A stretch of DNA of 64,000 bases from Allacma fusca (lineage: Eukaryota; Arthropoda; Collembola; Symphypleona; Sminthuridae). Both the position numbers and the translations under genes were made by a program. The stretch's first letter is position 1. Each line of letters begins with the position of its first letter. The notes below the pieces were generated by a model, which saw nothing but the letters and a program-made list of their open reading frames with translations, was not told the origin of the DNA and searched no databases. The DNA lies in the NCBI GenBank assembly GCA_947179485.1, contig OX359248.1:30575378-30639377 (forward strand). The letters are read 5' to 3'. Shown here one piece after another: positions 61,533 to 64,000 of the stretch.

Positions 61533-61533
<1 letters not shown>

Positions 61534-61583
<50 letters not shown>
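61534..61583. repeat. (GA)n microsatellite
   Basis: About 25 uninterrupted AG units. Confidence 0.95.
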
Positions 61584-61587
<4 letters not shown>

Positions 61588-62095
61588 AGTAAAGACCATA
61601 TAGAAAAGTTGAAATTACAAACAGATGTGCACACGTGATGAAAACAAATGCTAGCGTTTCGTGACGAAAATTATTGCTGAGGAGGCATATCTTAGACCGT
61701 TACCTCAAGTTTTCAGGGATAGTTTCCACACTGGAGTTTCCGCCGGAGAAAAGTTTGAGGAGAGGATCCAAACATACCGGAGGAGGACCGGTGACTAACA
61801 ATAAGTGTACTGTAGCTTAAGGTTTGGAAGGGCTAACCACAGAAACCAACTGAAAATAAATAGGTTTAATTTCTCCAAAACGTTCCCCACAAAAACATCA
61901 AGAGAAGCGATAATCTGTAGGTAATGTACCATATCTAATGTGAATTACTTCATAGAGCAGGATTCATATTTGGGATTTTACCCAGCATGGAGAAATACCC
62001 ACGCTTGAATTTATTTCAATCACCCCCCCCACACCAACTTGTACGTGCGACAATAAGTATCTCTACAAGTTGCATCTGTAAATTTGTAGAACTCT

Positions 62096-62116
62096 TTCTC
62101 TCTCTCTCTCTCTCTC
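62096..62116. repeat. (CT)n microsatellite
   Basis: About ten CT units, 0.5 kb downstream of the complementary GA run at 61534-61583. Confidence 0.95.
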
Positions 62117-62850
62117 ACTGTATGCTTACCTATATCTAATTATATGTATGTGTATTATATAATATAAGTAGAATGTATTTATAGGTAGGTCCCTACACCC
62201 TTCCAGGAGTAAAGACACTTACTTTTAGTTATACTGTTGGGGAGGACAAACTCATTCACTTACTCGTCATTCACTCAGACCCATACTCACTGGAACATTT
62301 CTGGGGATGGGTCTGGGTCCTCAGTTTTTACTCCCATATAAGCATACATTATTTAAAGCAGAATCAAGCTCAAGCTACTGCGGTACTTACATCAGTACTT
62401 AAGTTATAGCTCTTAAGTTCCACGTAGTCTTACCTACTCTCCACTCCACGGTGGAACTCATAGCGGATCGGAGCAGTAAGGAATATAAATGATGAAGTAA
62501 AACTGCCTCTTGTATCTGTCCGGGTAAGGGATGGCTCAAACTCAGATAGAGACACACACACGTCCTGTAATGTAGAAAACTTGTTCATGAAATTATGATA
62601 TGCAAAAGGGGGGATGATGCTTCTTGTGCCTAACCTACTGATGCATATGGGGCCACATTACTTATAGATACACAATGTTATATTGTCGTCCTCCCGCTGT
62701 CAAAGTACATCTCGAAATTCTGTGCTTGCTGGGAGGGAGGGTGAAGGTAAATTGGTAAGGGTGCCTCTGCCGGAGGTTGAGGGGATGAGATGTTGTAATA
62801 TCCTAATGCATTGGTGGTGGATTGCTCAATGTTATTTTTATGTTTGATAG

Positions 62851-63077
62851 GAGACTTGGATTCCTCCATGGTGGAAACAGTGGTGGGGATCATATCAGGA
62901 TTAATATTGCTTTTGGGTATTGTGGCCGGATTAATCATTTGGATGAGACGGAATGGGCGCTCCATTTCCTCCGCATTTACTTTTCATCCTAGTGCCTTTC
63001 CCTTCTGGCGGACTACTTGGAGCTCAGTGCCCACACACATTGTCACTCAAGCCAACCCTGCCACGGAAGGGGTCAAA
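62851..63077 (+). CDS. Ddr: Ddr exon: transmembrane helix and start of juxtamembrane region
   Basis: The exon is 227 bp: two bases completing Gly, then 75 codons, ending in phase 0 at GTAAGA. A 22-residue hydrophobic helix (62880-62945), reading VVGIISGLILLLGIVAGLIIWM, follows an acidic flank (DLDSSMVET). It is followed at once by Arg-Arg, which fits a type I membrane protein with the C-terminus in the cytosol. The helix has small residues spaced like the GxxxG and leucine-rich contacts through which DDR helices self-associate. The juxtamembrane start (RSISSAFTFHPSAFPFW) is unusually aromatic. The Tyr-rich adaptor-binding motifs and the kinase must lie in later exons. Confidence 0.9.
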
Positions 63078-64000
63078 GTAAGATATTTCCCACTCTTCTT
63101 CTCCCTTCCATTTCATTAATTGCTCAAGAGTTACTGTACTGTGTCTGTAGTTTCACTGGATCCTCCACAGCCTCGTCAATAATCTATTATAGCTTCATAA
63201 AGAAAAATGACAGATAATTTTTACGAGGGTTCCATCCATTCCCCACCACCATCCAACTTCCCTACCATGACCGGACGGAGGATAATAAAAAACCCTTTAT
63301 TAGCTCTAATACGCTTTTAATTAATCTCATAAAGACCCGGTTACCTCCACGGTGGAAAATAGCTCAGCAATTCGCACCGGGCACTATAATTTACTTCCCA
63401 TGATTATACTTGTACTCTAATGTCATATACTACTACTGTAGATGCACACAAGTGCAGTTTTTTCCCTCATGAGTCCACTCCCTAAATACAGATCGTTACA
63501 ATCTGATAGCCCACTCTCACTTTATGAGTGTCTGGATGTGTGTATGTATAGATACATAATAATTATTACAGCCATTCAGTCCCCAGTCTTTAAATACCCA
63601 TCAAATATGAATGGAGCTATTCCTGTTTGGATTTTTTTTTTTGGAAGTATATTGAAAGTGTATTGAAATTGATCTACCCTTCAAATTACTTTGGCATGCA
63701 TTTCCTTTTGACGTCCAAATACATAGACATATCAGCATGAATGTGTCTGTTATTTCAATGTTAGGAAATTCCTTGTCATTTTATCTCAAGCTTGAGGTTG
63801 ACTCTCAAGTCTTTTAAAATGTATCTATGTATATGTATGTGTGCAGTCAAAAGGAAGTGTACATATATGTATGGCTCTGGTTTACTTGGGAATAGTAAGT
63901 ACTTAAAAAGTCATTGAAATTTGTATGTGGGAGAAATGTGAGAAATTGTCCGATACTTTTGCTCAGTAAACATTCTGCTGTGACTGAGAGGAAACGAGAG
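63078..64000 (+). other. Ddr: Ddr intron, start (runs off the window)
   Basis: It begins GTAAGATATT. I see no further convincing exon before the window ends. A frame opening at 63442 in the right phase was considered and not accepted because it has no clear donor and no family match. Confidence 0.65.

Larger units (their letters stand above)
58630..62850 (+). other. Ddr: Ddr intron, 4221 bp
   Basis: The intron starts GTGAGT and ends TTTGATAG. It contains a perfect A/T palindrome at 60191-60210, a long (GA)n run at 61534-61583 and a (CT)n run at 62096-62116. No gene is recognised. Open frames at 60278-60685 and 60983-61321 have no family motif. Confidence 0.8.
16632..63077 (+). other. Ddr: Discoidin domain receptor tyrosine kinase gene, partial (eight internal exons)
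   Basis: DDRs are collagen-activated receptor tyrosine kinases of the plasma membrane: a discoidin (DS) domain, a DS-like domain, a stalk, one transmembrane helix, a long juxtamembrane region and a kinase. Eight exons here join with matching phases: 16632-16707, 17196-17351, 19272-19419, 24165-24590, 41552-41691, 45036-45243, 58546-58629 and 62851-63077. Every junction is GT...AG. The joined reading gives the DS domain from about its 35th residue, the whole DS-like domain, a short stalk and the membrane helix. Intron lengths are 488, 1920, 4745, 16961, 3344, 13302 and 4221 bp. The signal peptide and first DS block are missing upstream, and the kinase is missing downstream. The identification rests on motif order and local similarity to vertebrate and insect DDRs recalled from memory, with no alignment run. 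A discoidin protein without a kinase is unlikely, because the DS plus DS-like plus membrane helix order is specific to DDRs. Confidence 0.9.

Noticed and set aside
63442-63666. Possible juxtamembrane Ddr exon after CTGTAG, in the right phase
   Set aside because: It has a weak pyrimidine tract, no clear donor and no family motif.
1-64000. CRISPR arrays, bacterial operons or prophage
   Set aside because: Spliced eukaryotic gene structure throughout. The only direct repeats are microsatellites and the two LTRs.

Overview
This is a eukaryotic, intron-rich window. It carries part of one very long host gene on the + strand, interrupted by one complete, apparently recent BEL/Pao LTR retrotransposon. 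Single coding exons of 77-426 bp are separated by introns of 0.5-17 kb. GT...AG splice sites, dense (CT)n/(GA)n/(CA)n microsatellites and CATA tetranucleotides fit an invertebrate. The protein reads as an arthropod-like discoidin domain receptor; a crustacean, perhaps a copepod, is my guess, and the species is not established.

Host gene (16632-63077, +): eight consecutive exons join in phase to encode the extracellular part and the transmembrane segment of a discoidin domain receptor tyrosine kinase (Ddr). Exons 1-3 (16632-19419) give most of the collagen-binding discoidin (DS) domain. Exons 4-7 (24165-58629) give the DS-like domain and the start of the stalk. Exon 8 (62851-63077) gives the membrane-spanning helix and the first juxtamembrane residues. 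The N-terminal start (signal peptide and first ~35 residues of the DS domain) is not recognisable in the first 16.6 kb. The rest of the juxtamembrane region and the kinase must lie beyond 64000. Two things look unusual: a ~91-residue Ser/Gln/acidic insert early in the DS-like domain, and paired loss of the two cysteines that form the DS-like disulfide in vertebrate DDRs.

Mobile element (26723-34885, +): an 8163-bp BEL/Pao element sits in the 17-kb intron between exons 4 and 5, in the same orientation as the gene. It has two 850-bp LTRs that I read as identical, a 5-bp target duplication (ACCCT), a tRNA-type primer-binding site, a polypurine tract, and one uninterrupted 2183-residue Gag-Pol frame. 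That frame holds a coiled coil, a DUF1759-like gag domain, two CCHC knuckles, an A17-type protease, reverse transcriptase, RNase H, an HHCC plus DDE integrase, and a C-terminal DUF5641-like region. The frame runs on into the 3' LTR, which supplies the last 79 residues. The reverse transcriptase active-site box reads YMDN rather than the usual YxDD, so this young copy may be catalytically dead.

Everything else (1-16631 and the remaining intron sequence) shows microsatellites, a few perfect palindromes or hairpins and scattered short open frames, with no further gene that I can support.
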